Shown: positions 52,557 to 61,203 of the stretch, piece by piece | Layout of the letters: every line of letters begins with the position of its first letter | Position numbering within the stretch: the stretch's first letter is position 1 | Assembly (NCBI RefSeq): GCF_022811725.1 | Contig: NZ_CP094527.1 | Location: 4,464,001-4,528,000, forward strand | Length of the DNA: 64,000 nucleotides | DNA from: Mucilaginibacter sp. SMC90 | GTDB taxonomy: Bacteria; Bacteroidota; Bacteroidia; Sphingobacteriales; Sphingobacteriaceae | Reading direction: 5' to 3' | The notes under the pieces: generated by a model | The model's database searches: none | Seen by the model: the letters and a program-made list of their open reading frames with translations, nothing else | What the model was told of the DNA's origin: nothing | Translations under genes and position numbers: made by a program

Positions 52557-53832
52557 TATGTTGTAATTTATTTTTTTCATGATCGGGGCTGCCGACATCT
52601 CCCACTAAAAAAACATATGATAAAACTCCGGCAAAAGCCAATATTCCGATAAAAAGGATTGATGATGTAAAACTTCCGTTTTTAGCCAAATAACCTATAA
52701 CAAGCGGAACTATGATTGACGATAAGCCCCCCATAAAATTAAACACACCGCCGGTAAGGCCAATCAGGTTCTTAGGCGAAAGTAAAGACACAAACACCCA
52801 GGCAATTGATGCTAACCCATTTCCAAAAAAAGCAATTGCCATAAATAAAATCACAAATGAGGTATTGTTAACAAAGTTGGCACCTATGATAAAGGTTGAC
52901 AATAATAGCCCAACTATTACCGGTGTTTTACGGGCCTTATTGAGCGAGATGCCTTTTTTAATTAAACCATCAGAAATTAAACCCGATAACAGCACCCCGG
53001 CAAACGCTGCTAAGAATGGTATTGAAGATAAAAAACCTGATTTTAAAAAATCAAACCCACGATACTTAACCAGGTAAGTTGGAAACCAGGTTAAAAAAAA
53101 CCATAAGGTTGATGTAACTGCAAACTGCCCCAAATAAATACCCCATAATTTACGATTGGTTAATACCTGCTTAAATTCTGCCGCTGTGATTTTTTTTGAA
53201 GGAATGTTAGTTGCTTTACTTTCTGCACCGCGCAATGCATCATCTGTTACTGGATTACGATAAAAGCAATACCAAACCACGCTCCAGGCTATGCCAACTA
53301 AGCCTGTGCTGATAAATAAACCACGCCATCCCCAGTAATTTTGGATTACAGCTAAAAGAGGTGTTAAAAAAGCGAGCCCGATAAATTGCCCCGAGGTATA
53401 GACAGCTATAGCCGATGCCCTTTCGTTTTCAGGAAACCATTGAGTTACAACCCGGTTATTTATGGGATATGAAGGTGCCTCAAACATGCCTGTGGCCATC
53501 CGCAAACCCAATAAAAAGTAAAACCCGCGCACAACACCTTGCAACAAGGTTACAACCGACCAACTGCATAAACTTATAGCGTATAATACACGCGGACTAA
53601 AACGATCAATAATAATGCCGCCTGGAATTTGGAAGGCAACGTATGTCCAGCCAAATGCCGAAAAGATCAGCCCTATCTCTACCGTACTTAATTTCAGGTC
53701 TGTACTAATTGCTGTTGCTGCTACCGAAATATTGCTACGGTCCATATAGTTGATAATGACATTTATAAACAAAAAAGCCAAAACCCGGAACCTGGCTTTG
53801 TTGCTTTTATTGCTATCATTTGTCATTACCAT
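52540..53832 (-). CDS. MFS transporter of the anion:cation symporter family (galactonate/hexuronate type)
   Basis: A 12-helix inner-membrane proton or sodium symporter of the ACS group, expected to import D-galactonate. The motif INYMDRSNISVAATAISTDL near residue 30 is conserved in ACS sugar-acid transporters, and GWTYVAFQIPGGIIIDRFSP is the typical second block. It starts either at the ATG at 53832 or at 53826 (ATGGTAATG over the dgoD stop), so it is coupled to dgoD. Gene order dgoD-transporter-dgoK-dgoA is as expected for the pathway. Related family members carry other sugar acids. Confidence 0.88.
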   Translation of the reverse strand: MVMTNDSNKSNKARFRVLAFLFINVIINYMDRSNISVAATAISTDLKLSTVEIGLIFSAFGWTYVAFQIPGGIIIDRFSPRVLYAISLCSWSVVTLLQGVVRGFYFLLGLRMATGMFEAPSYPINNRVVTQWFPENERASAIAVYTSGQFIGLAFLTPLLAVIQNYWGWRGLFISTGLVGIAWSVVWYCFYRNPVTDDALRGAESKATNIPSKKITAAEFKQVLTNRKLWGIYLGQFAVTSTLWFFLTWFPTYLVKYRGFDFLKSGFLSSIPFLAAFAGVLLSGLISDGLIKKGISLNKARKTPVIVGLLLSTFIIGANFVNNTSFVILFMAIAFFGNGLASIAWVFVSLLSPKNLIGLTGGVFNFMGGLSSIIVPLVIGYLAKNGSFTSSILFIGILAFAGVLSYVFLVGDVGSPDHEKNKLQHNEGVS

Positions 53833-54974
53833 TCTGCCACACTCCCATCCTCATGCCTCCATAACGGATTAGTCCAGTTGTGCCCTATAGCCGCCATTTT
53901 GCGCACATGCTCTTCATTAATTTCAATACCCAAACCAGCGCCTTCCGGTATGTCAACAAACCCGTTTTCATACTTAAACACATCCTTATTTGTTATATAA
54001 TCCAGGATATCGCTTCCTTTATTGTAATGTATACCCAGGCTTTGTTCCTGTATAAATGCATTATGGCAGGTGGCGTCTACCTGTAAACAAGCCGCCAGTG
54101 CAATAGGGCCAAGCGGGCAATGCGGTGCTGCGGTCACATCAAATGCCTCGGCCATTGATATGATCTTTTTGCATTCAGTTATCCCGCCGGCATGCGATAA
54201 ATCGGGCTGAATAATATCTACATAGCCATCTTTTAAAAGGGTTTTAAATTGCCATTTAGAAAACATACGTTCACCGCAAGCTATCGGAATTGCAGTATGC
54301 AATGCAATTTCACGCATTACTTCATTATTTTCGGGCAGGGCCGGTTCTTCAATAAACATTGGGCGAAATGCTTCCAATTCTTTAGCCAGGATTTTAGCCA
54401 TGGGTTTGTGCACGCGGCCATGAAAATCAATGCCTATACCCACATAGTTCCCAACAGCCTCACGTACAGCAGCTATCCGGCTAATGGCCTGATCAATTTT
54501 TTCATATGAATCCACATATTGCAACTCTTCGGTGGCGTTCATTTTCACAGCACCAAACCCGGCTTTAACCATTTCTTTTGCCGCGTTTCCCACGTCGGCA
54601 GGCCTGTCGCCGCCTATCCAGGAGTAAACTTTCATTTTATCCCTTGCCTTTCCGCCAAGCAATTGGTGTACAGGAGCGTTGTAATATTTTCCTTTAATAT
54701 CCCAAAGGGCCTGGTCAATACCGGCAATAGCGCTCATCAAAATCGGGCCTCCCCTATAAAAACCGCCCCTGTACATTACATTCCAATGATCTTCTATATT
54801 CATTGGGTTTTTACCAATAATATAGCTCATCAGTTCTTCAACGGCGGTTTTAACCGTCGCTGCTTTACCCTCAATAACAGGTTCGCCCCACCCGGTTATA
54901 CCTTCGTCGGTTTCTATTTTAAGAAATAACCACCGCGGTGGCACAGTAAATAATTCAAAGCTTTTTATTTTCAC
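53826..54974 (-). CDS. dgoD: D-galactonate dehydratase
   Basis: A 382-residue enolase-superfamily (mandelate racemase-like) enzyme that dehydrates D-galactonate to 2-keto-3-deoxygalactonate. Metal ligands and catalytic residues are visible: the Asp and His of IGIDFHGR (about residue 183-185), the Glu in FIEEPALPE, the Glu in ACGERMFSKW, the His of PHCPLGP (about 285) and the Glu in IQEQSLG (about 310). This set matches DgoD. The start is a GTG (54974), with no ATG available upstream. It is the first gene of the galactonate operon. No GntR-type DgoR repressor is next to it. Confidence 0.93.
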   Translation of the reverse strand: MKIKSFELFTVPPRWLFLKIETDEGITGWGEPVIEGKAATVKTAVEELMSYIIGKNPMNIEDHWNVMYRGGFYRGGPILMSAIAGIDQALWDIKGKYYNAPVHQLLGGKARDKMKVYSWIGGDRPADVGNAAKEMVKAGFGAVKMNATEELQYVDSYEKIDQAISRIAAVREAVGNYVGIGIDFHGRVHKPMAKILAKELEAFRPMFIEEPALPENNEVMREIALHTAIPIACGERMFSKWQFKTLLKDGYVDIIQPDLSHAGGITECKKIISMAEAFDVTAAPHCPLGPIALAACLQVDATCHNAFIQEQSLGIHYNKGSDILDYITNKDVFKYENGFVDIPEGAGLGIEINEEHVRKMAAIGHNWTNPLWRHEDGSVAEW

Positions 54975-55083
54975 TATAAATGATGTTTATTTGGGTAAAT
55001 CAGTTTAAAACAGGCAGCACTTTTGCAAAGATTGCGTAAGGGCAATATCGATATATTTTTTTTACAATTTTGAAATAAACCAA

Positions 55084-55103
55084 CTGGAATCAACTTGTTC
55101 CAG
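55084..55103. promoter_or_regulatory. Palindrome CTGGAA-N8-TTCCAG in divergent dgoD/lactonase region
   Basis: Perfect 6-bp arms with an 8-bp spacer lie in the 186-bp region between the two divergent genes. It is a candidate operator for an unidentified regulator of the galactonate genes. Confidence 0.35.
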
Positions 55104-55160
55104 GCAATCTATCGGTGATTTTACATTAACTTAGATAACACTTTAAACCAAAATGCACTA

Positions 55161-56171
55161 ATGATAAAATGGAATAGATTTTTGCCGGCTACACTGGGTA
55201 TTTTAATAAGCGGATTTACTGCGTGTTATGCCCAAACTGCAAAACCCCTGATGACAACCGAGCAGTTGGATCCGCAGTTTAGCTCTTTAGTAAGCAAAAC
55301 AGCAAAAGCCGAGATTTTAGCCGATGGTTTTATTTGGTCAGAAGGCCCCCTATGGGTTGAGCAACATAAAATGTTCCTTTTCTCGGATGTTAAAAAGAAC
55401 GTCATTTATAAGTGGACCAAAGAAAAAGGCAAGGAAATTTACCTGTCTCCTTCTGGTTATACAGGCAAAATACCGCGCGGGGGCGAATTGGGGTCAAATG
55501 GTTTGGGGTTAAATATAAAAGGACAATTGGTTATATGCCAGGACGGCGACAGGGTAGTATCTGTAATGGACGCTCCTTTAAACAAGCCTAAAGCCAAATT
55601 CATCAAACTGGCAGCCGGTTACCGGGGTAAAAAATTTGATAGCCCCAATGATCTCGCTTTTTTAAGCAACGGCGATATCTACTTTACCGACCCTCCTTAC
55701 GGCCTTGAGAAAAACGTAGACGATCCGCTAAAAGAAGCCAAATACCAGGGCGTTTATAAAATTTCGGCAAAAGGCAAAATCACCCTGCTTACAGATACAC
55801 TTACAAGACCAAATGGGATCGCCTTTTTTCCCGGGGGCAAAACTATATTGATCGCCAATTCAGACCAGGGAAAAGCCTACTGGTACGCTTATGATTTGGA
55901 TAAAAATGGCTTATTTACAAACGGCCGGATATTTTACAGTGCAAACGCAGCCACCCAAAAAGCCGCAGGTATGCCCGACGGAATGAAAATTGATAAAAAA
56001 GGTAATGTATTTGCCTCAGGGCCCGGAGGCTTATGGATATTTAACAGAACGGGTAAATTGCTCGGGAAAATGATATTTAATGATGTGGTATCTAACTGCA
56101 GTTTCTCCAACGATGAAAAAACGGTTTATTTAACATCCAATCATCGCGTTTTAAAGGTTACTTTAAGGTAG
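55161..56171 (+). CDS. Exported SMP-30/gluconolactonase-family protein
   Basis: A 336-residue six-bladed beta-propeller lactonase. A signal peptide precedes the propeller (hydrophobic residues 10-25, with a possible lipobox-like GFTAC or cleavage after CYAQ). Conserved blocks are DGFIWSEGPLWV (Glu ligand near residue 64), the SPNDLAFLSNGDIYFTDPPYG repeat near 165 with Asn and Asp metal ligands, and GMPDGMKIDKKG near 270. It probably opens a sugar lactone, such as galactono-1,4-lactone, to the acid that the neighbouring operon uses. It is divergent from dgoD. The periplasmic location is predicted, not proven. Confidence 0.85.
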   Translation: MIKWNRFLPATLGILISGFTACYAQTAKPLMTTEQLDPQFSSLVSKTAKAEILADGFIWSEGPLWVEQHKMFLFSDVKKNVIYKWTKEKGKEIYLSPSGYTGKIPRGGELGSNGLGLNIKGQLVICQDGDRVVSVMDAPLNKPKAKFIKLAAGYRGKKFDSPNDLAFLSNGDIYFTDPPYGLEKNVDDPLKEAKYQGVYKISAKGKITLLTDTLTRPNGIAFFPGGKTILIANSDQGKAYWYAYDLDKNGLFTNGRIFYSANAATQKAAGMPDGMKIDKKGNVFASGPGGLWIFNRTGKLLGKMIFNDVVSNCSFSNDEKTVYLTSNHRVLKVTLR

Positions 56172-56218
56172 ATTAAAAACTCCTTTAAATCGTAAACTAT
56201 AAGTTGTTGGATAAAAAA

Positions 56219-56254
56219 GCCGGAGTAAAAACAAATTTTCGTTATTACTCCGGC
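56219..56254. terminator. Hairpin between lactonase and GH31 genes
   Basis: GCCGGAGTAA (56219-56228) pairs perfectly with TTACTCCGGC (56245-56254) across a 16-nt loop, with A-runs upstream. It lies between convergent genes and probably ends both transcripts. Confidence 0.65.
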
Positions 56255-56324
56255 AAAGTGCCTTTTAACCTTTATAATTAAGATGACACAACTACATCAT
56301 TGGTTATCCGCACAGCTTTCCTGT

Positions 56325-58880
56325 TTATGGTAAAAGCATAATCAGCTTATTCTTTTTGTCATTATCTACCGATTTTAACGAATTTATTTCTTGAGGAATA
56401 AGTTTATAGGAAGCATTAAACTGAGCTATGAATTTCAGGAACTGATCAGGATGATAACTCAGTAAGCGATTAGTTTCCTCGGCATTACCAAGATGTTCAG
56501 GAATGTACATGCCATCATTTCCATTATCGCCGCTTTTGAGTGCATCCGTTATCATAGATAACCGTTTAAATTTTTCAACAAGTCCGTTTGTTATCTCAGG
56601 TACACGCGCCGGGCTGTAGCTTACATTTATTTGCTGTTTAACACGGCAGTTTTGATCCGGAAGCGAAATATTTAAACACAGATTTGCTCCATCATAGCTC
56701 CAGCCGGTTTCTTTGCCATCTGCATTAAATAGTAATGGTTTTCCATTCAATAACACTTTTAACGGGGGCTGTGTCCCAAACAGTTTTACCGTGAGTTTTC
56801 TATGCTGCGGCATATCCTGATATTTACCTTCGGCAGGGGAAATGTTTACAAGTTGTTCGTTGCCGATAATTTGTGTTGTTATATTCGTGGTGGCAAATTC
56901 ACTTTCGTAATTTTTATCATTCCCATTATCCTCGTAAAGCTTAAACTTACCCGTGCCGCCCGGAAAAATCCCCAATGTTATATCGTGTGGATTTTTGTCC
57001 AGGTTTTGTATCTGATCATTATACATCGGTATCACTGAGCCTGCTTTCACATAAATCGGGTACTCATTAATCGAAAATAAACGCTCAACTACCTGTCCCC
57101 CTTTTAATAAGGTTCCGGTAGACCATTCATACCAATCGTTTCCCAATGGAAGCCAAACCTTAACACTGGCAAAACCATCTTTAGCAGGCGCTGTTACAGG
57201 TTTGATCAGCATATCATCGCCAAACATGTATTCTTCTTTATAAACAAAAGATTGGGGTTGCCTGGCGTAATCGTAGTACAGCGGCCGGCAAAGCCCAATA
57301 CCCGTTTCAAAAGTCTTTCTGGACATTGTGTAGATATACGGGACAAGTGCATATCGAAGCCTGATTGCATCATGCTGGGCTTTAGCATACTCAGGGCCAA
57401 AATTCCAGATCTCTTTTTTTATAGCCGCATTTTTTGTAGAATGAGTGCGCATGATAGGGCTAAAAGCACCATACTGAAGCCAGCGCGTGTATAGTTCCGG
57501 TTCTACAAACTTTTCATTTTGCTTAAGGATATGACCGCCAATATCATGGCTCCAATAAGTATACAATACATTTGAAGCGGTACTTGTAAAATAAGGTTCA
57601 TAAGCCAGCGATTCCCATGACATAAAAGTATCTCCCGAGAAGCCGATCTGATAGCGGTGATTGCCCAAACCTCCCCAGCGGTGGTACAGCAACGGGCGTG
57701 TTTGACGGTGCATAGCCATATCGGTAAAGAAAGTGTAATTGAGCCACCAGGTGTTGCTCAACTGCGGAATTTTCTTGTCATTGGGCCATTGCTGCCAGTC
57801 CAACCACCAGAAGTCGACACCTGCTTTTTCAATCGGTCTTAACACGATATCAAATAAGCCACGCATATACGCCTTATCAGAAGCTTCAAACGGAACCGGC
57901 TTCTTTTGAGCAGTGTCTGCCTTCATGTAGGCGGCGAAGTTGCGATATTCATCTTCTGTTGATGGTACGCCATCTGCCGGGTGCAGGTTCAGGGTGGTTT
58001 TTAAATGGTTTTCCTTTGTCCATTTCAAAAACTTTGCGGGATCAGGGAAAAGGTTTTTATTCCAGGTGTAGCCTGTCCAACCCTTGGTGTGCCAATCCAT
58101 ATCAATTACCAAAACATCTGTAGGAACATCAAATCTTTTGAGGTTTTGAACCAACTCCCGAAGCTCATTGTCTGAATAACTCCAGTACCGCGACCACCAG
58201 TAGCCAAAAACATATCGGGGCAGCATAGGCACATGCCCTGCTATTTTGCTAAAATCAAATAAGGCAGATTTATAGTCGTCGCCATATCCGAGAAAGTACC
58301 AGTCCAGTTTCGGCGTACCGGCGGCAGTTACCCATGGCCAATCAGAATTATCTAACCGAAGAGACCTGGAATCATCAAGAAAAAACCATCCATCCCTTGA
58401 AAGTATCCCGTCTTCCAGTTGTATTTTTTGCCTGCTATACAAATTTAATTCACCGTCCTGCCCGTCGAGGGTGCGGTAAGTCCCCTTTAAATTGAACCGC
58501 TGTTTTTGTCCTGGTTTCCAGGAAATGGTATCGGTATTCAAAATCCGAATTTTTAAATTAGTACTATCAAAAACACCTGAATTGATTTTGTAGGCGAGTT
58601 CTATCTTATTTGTTTTCAGATAAAACCAATCACGATCTGTTCGTGTGGTGAATGAGGGCACAGGCAACTTACGGTTAACCACAACAAGCGAGGCCCTGTT
58701 ATCATAATTTGCTGGCTCTCCCCATTGTAACCTAACCATTTTATCGGTCAATACAGTAAAACGGGCATTGCCCAGCTGAACTATGGCTTTAGCATCAGGC
58801 GTTAGCTGATTCCCGCTCTGGGCGTAAGCGCAGGTAGTAAATAAAGTGAGCAAGCAGGTTACTACCTTGAAAAGCATCAT
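56325..58880 (-). CDS. Exported GH31-family glycoside hydrolase
   Basis: A glycosidase of about 851 residues from the preferred start at 58880 (MMLFKVVTCLLTLFTTCAYA signal peptide); the frame opens further upstream at 58961. The TIM-barrel core has the nucleophile motif WWLDWQQW (Asp361 from this start), which differs from the WxDMNE of common alpha-glucosidases. The acid/base Asp is probably in FSGDTFMSWES (Asp417). The block SHDIGGHILKQNEKFVEPEL is a family hallmark. A C-terminal beta-sandwich and a final helical tail of about 90 residues follow. The substrate could be an alpha-galacto-, alpha-xylo- or N-acetylated sugar. It is the downstream partner of the second susC/susD pair. Confidence 0.85.
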   Translation of the reverse strand: MMLFKVVTCLLTLFTTCAYAQSGNQLTPDAKAIVQLGNARFTVLTDKMVRLQWGEPANYDNRASLVVVNRKLPVPSFTTRTDRDWFYLKTNKIELAYKINSGVFDSTNLKIRILNTDTISWKPGQKQRFNLKGTYRTLDGQDGELNLYSRQKIQLEDGILSRDGWFFLDDSRSLRLDNSDWPWVTAAGTPKLDWYFLGYGDDYKSALFDFSKIAGHVPMLPRYVFGYWWSRYWSYSDNELRELVQNLKRFDVPTDVLVIDMDWHTKGWTGYTWNKNLFPDPAKFLKWTKENHLKTTLNLHPADGVPSTEDEYRNFAAYMKADTAQKKPVPFEASDKAYMRGLFDIVLRPIEKAGVDFWWLDWQQWPNDKKIPQLSNTWWLNYTFFTDMAMHRQTRPLLYHRWGGLGNHRYQIGFSGDTFMSWESLAYEPYFTSTASNVLYTYWSHDIGGHILKQNEKFVEPELYTRWLQYGAFSPIMRTHSTKNAAIKKEIWNFGPEYAKAQHDAIRLRYALVPYIYTMSRKTFETGIGLCRPLYYDYARQPQSFVYKEEYMFGDDMLIKPVTAPAKDGFASVKVWLPLGNDWYEWSTGTLLKGGQVVERLFSINEYPIYVKAGSVIPMYNDQIQNLDKNPHDITLGIFPGGTGKFKLYEDNGNDKNYESEFATTNITTQIIGNEQLVNISPAEGKYQDMPQHRKLTVKLFGTQPPLKVLLNGKPLLFNADGKETGWSYDGANLCLNISLPDQNCRVKQQINVSYSPARVPEITNGLVEKFKRLSMITDALKSGDNGNDGMYIPEHLGNAEETNRLLSYHPDQFLKFIAQFNASYKLIPQEINSLKSVDNDKKNKLIMLLP

Positions 58881-58972
58881 TATTTTTTGTTTGTAGGTAA
58901 TGAACATATAAAATAGTATTAAATGGTAATTGAGAAATACATTGACCGGGGTAAAAGGCATGCGGAGCCCAT

Positions 58973-58998
58973 ACCGGCTAAATCAGTGATTTACCGGT
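58973..58998. promoter_or_regulatory. 26-bp near-perfect palindrome upstream of GH31 gene
   Basis: The arms ACCGG(C)TAAATCA and TGATTTACCGGT pair with a single bulged C and a 1-bp centre (G). It lies about 93 bp upstream of the preferred GH31 start. It fits a dimeric operator; no regulator is encoded nearby in the window. Confidence 0.45.
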
Positions 58999-59263
58999 AA
59001 AGGTCATCCGTGCCGAACTATAAAATCCGGGATTATTAATTACTCAAGCTATTTAGTGTACGGCGATTTAAGCCCCGCAAAGGAAACATCGGCAACACAT
59101 AAAAATGGATTAAAAAGCGGCTGTTAAAAAAATCCAGGCAACTATAAAAATGACTCACTGGTAATCAACCACATAACAAGCCACACAGGCCAAAAAATCA
59201 GAGGCTAATACACCAGGGCAAATTCACATTGTGGTTTCAGTCAACAAATCAAGCGATGAAAAG

Positions 59264-59287
59264 CGGTTGCCCGGATCAGGGCAACCG
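59264..59287 (-). terminator. Possible terminator after second susD
   Basis: CGGTTGCCC and GGGCAACCG form a perfect 9-bp stem with a 6-nt loop. On the minus strand it is followed by CTTTTC, a weak T-run. It lies 37 bp beyond the susD stop and could reduce transcription into GH31. Confidence 0.55.
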
Positions 59288-59323
59288 TTTTCTTTATCGC
59301 GAAAGCAGTAATTTATACTAACG

Positions 59324-61192
59324 TTACCATCCGTAATTTTGCACTAATCCGGGATCGATATTGATCTCTGTTTGCGGAATAGGCATCAGGTAATGCCTGT
59401 CGGCGAAAACGCGCGTCTGGTCAACAACAGTTTTGTAAAACACTGCTACACCGGCTGCTTCGCTGTTAGGGTCAACCCCGGTAGAATTAAGTTCTTCGGG
59501 AGTAGGCCTGGCGTTCATACCATGCATATTTCCGTTATCAACAGTTTTAGCTATCAGCCAGCGGCGCACGTCCCAAAACCGCTGATTTTCAAAGGCAAAT
59601 TCCACGCGTTTCTCGTTTTGTATTCTTTTCCGCATACCTTCTTTGGTATTGTCAGATGCGATGATAGGCAGGCCCGGCATCGATACACGGCTTCGTACAC
59701 TATTTATTGCGCTATAAACATCACTATTAGGGGCCGGCAAATATTCATTCATCGCCTCAGCATAGATCAAATAAATTTCGGCAAGACGAATCAACGGGAA
59801 ATTTCTGTTGGCGTTACCGTTCCCCTTTAAATTAACCGCCGGATCGGCCCACTTTCTCCAGTTGTAACCAGTTTCGCAATTAGTACCCGGCTTAGGCCAA
59901 CCGTCGCAGCCGCCGCCGTTATTCCCAAACCAGGCAAATTTGAGCGGTCTTGCATTATTGGTATAGTTCCAAACATCATATTGAAAAAATATAGTAGCAT
60001 AAAAACGGGGGTCCCTGTTTTTATACATGTTTGAAATATTGGAAACGGCCGTATTTTTCACCCCATCCCACATTTGGCCACTCCAAAAGCCTGTAGTTTG
60101 ATAGCCCGATTGAGGATCTGTTATAGGCCGCCCGTTGTTCATTTCATAAGCATCAACCAGCTCCTGAAACACACTCATCTTTCCGTTTCCGTTAACAGCA
60201 TTCGCATCCCTGCCGTTAGGCAAGTAATTACCCTCAAAATCACGGTTACCGGTATTGATCAGCGGCAGTATGATCTCGTTATAGTTTCTTGTAAAAAATA
60301 ACTGGGCATAGTTATCAACCGGGTTTGAGGGGTTGGGGTTGGACAATGAATAGGCATTCAGATCCAATACCGCTTTAGCTGCGTTTGCAGCCAGCAGCCA
60401 TTTATTGTTATCATAAGTTTGCGGAAATAACGGGGTACCATCTGCATTTTTGATGCCGGCATACATTGCATTGCCATTAAATAAAGGGCTGGCAGCATAA
60501 AGTAATGTCCTTGCTTTTAGTGCTAACGCAGCGCCTTTGGTGATACGTCCGTAATCACTTGAGCCGCTGGCATATGATACCGGTAAAATATCGGCAATGG
60601 CATCGCATTCCGTAGTAATAAACTTCACCACTTCATCAACAGAATTGCGTGCCGTTGTAGTAGCGGCCGGATCAGTTGTAGCTAAAACCTTATTAACTAA
60701 AGGCACAGCGCCATACCTTCTAAACAATTCAAAATACTGGTTTGCGCGCAGAAAACGGGCCTCAGCTTTATAAAGCGGTATCCGCGGAGTATAATAATCG
60801 CTCCTGGAGGCAGGGATAGGTGTTTGATCAATACTTGCCAGAAAAATATTGGCCGACCGGATATACTGGTAAGCACTACTCCAGATGTCAAGTGAATTAT
60901 TTGTTGCATTCCAGGCACCCGAATTGAAAGGCAGTTCGGGTACGTTCTCCCAATGGTTTTTGCATTCATCCGTACACGCACCCAACGCAGTTCCGCCGCC
61001 ATGTATGAACTGTACATCGTTATTGTTCAGGGATGAATATAAGTGTGCCCATGCACTTTCCGCATTTGTGATATTATCAAAAACCGCGTCCTGGGTAACG
61101 AGCTCCGTGGGTACTACATTAAGATATTTTTTACAGGAAACTATGCAAATGCTGGCAATGAATATCAGGTATATGAATTTGTTGCTTTTCAT
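59324..61192 (-). CDS. SusD/RagB-family outer-membrane lipoprotein (second locus)
   Basis: A 622-residue nutrient-binding lipoprotein, longer than the first SusD (514). The signal peptide ends in the lipobox CIVSCKK with lipidated Cys20. Family blocks are PTELVTQDAVFDNITNAESA at the start, LYKAEARFLRANQYFELFRR (about residue 145) and a C-terminal ENQRFWDVRRW block with EIYLIYAEAMNEYL (about 500). It follows susC by 11 bp and precedes the hairpin at 59264. Size and insertions suggest a different ligand from the first locus; the ligand is unknown. Confidence 0.95.
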   Translation of the reverse strand: MKSNKFIYLIFIASICIVSCKKYLNVVPTELVTQDAVFDNITNAESAWAHLYSSLNNNDVQFIHGGGTALGACTDECKNHWENVPELPFNSGAWNATNNSLDIWSSAYQYIRSANIFLASIDQTPIPASRSDYYTPRIPLYKAEARFLRANQYFELFRRYGAVPLVNKVLATTDPAATTTARNSVDEVVKFITTECDAIADILPVSYASGSSDYGRITKGAALALKARTLLYAASPLFNGNAMYAGIKNADGTPLFPQTYDNNKWLLAANAAKAVLDLNAYSLSNPNPSNPVDNYAQLFFTRNYNEIILPLINTGNRDFEGNYLPNGRDANAVNGNGKMSVFQELVDAYEMNNGRPITDPQSGYQTTGFWSGQMWDGVKNTAVSNISNMYKNRDPRFYATIFFQYDVWNYTNNARPLKFAWFGNNGGGCDGWPKPGTNCETGYNWRKWADPAVNLKGNGNANRNFPLIRLAEIYLIYAEAMNEYLPAPNSDVYSAINSVRSRVSMPGLPIIASDNTKEGMRKRIQNEKRVEFAFENQRFWDVRRWLIAKTVDNGNMHGMNARPTPEELNSTGVDPNSEAAGVAVFYKTVVDQTRVFADRHYLMPIPQTEINIDPGLVQNYGW

Positions 61193-61203
61193 GTGGAATA
61201 TTT

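Larger units (their letters stand above)
58881..59323. other. 443-bp intergenic region upstream of GH31 gene
   Basis: No reading frame of interest. It holds a 26-bp palindrome (58973-58998), a terminator-like hairpin at 59264-59287 and no clear promoter element. Confidence 0.5.
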
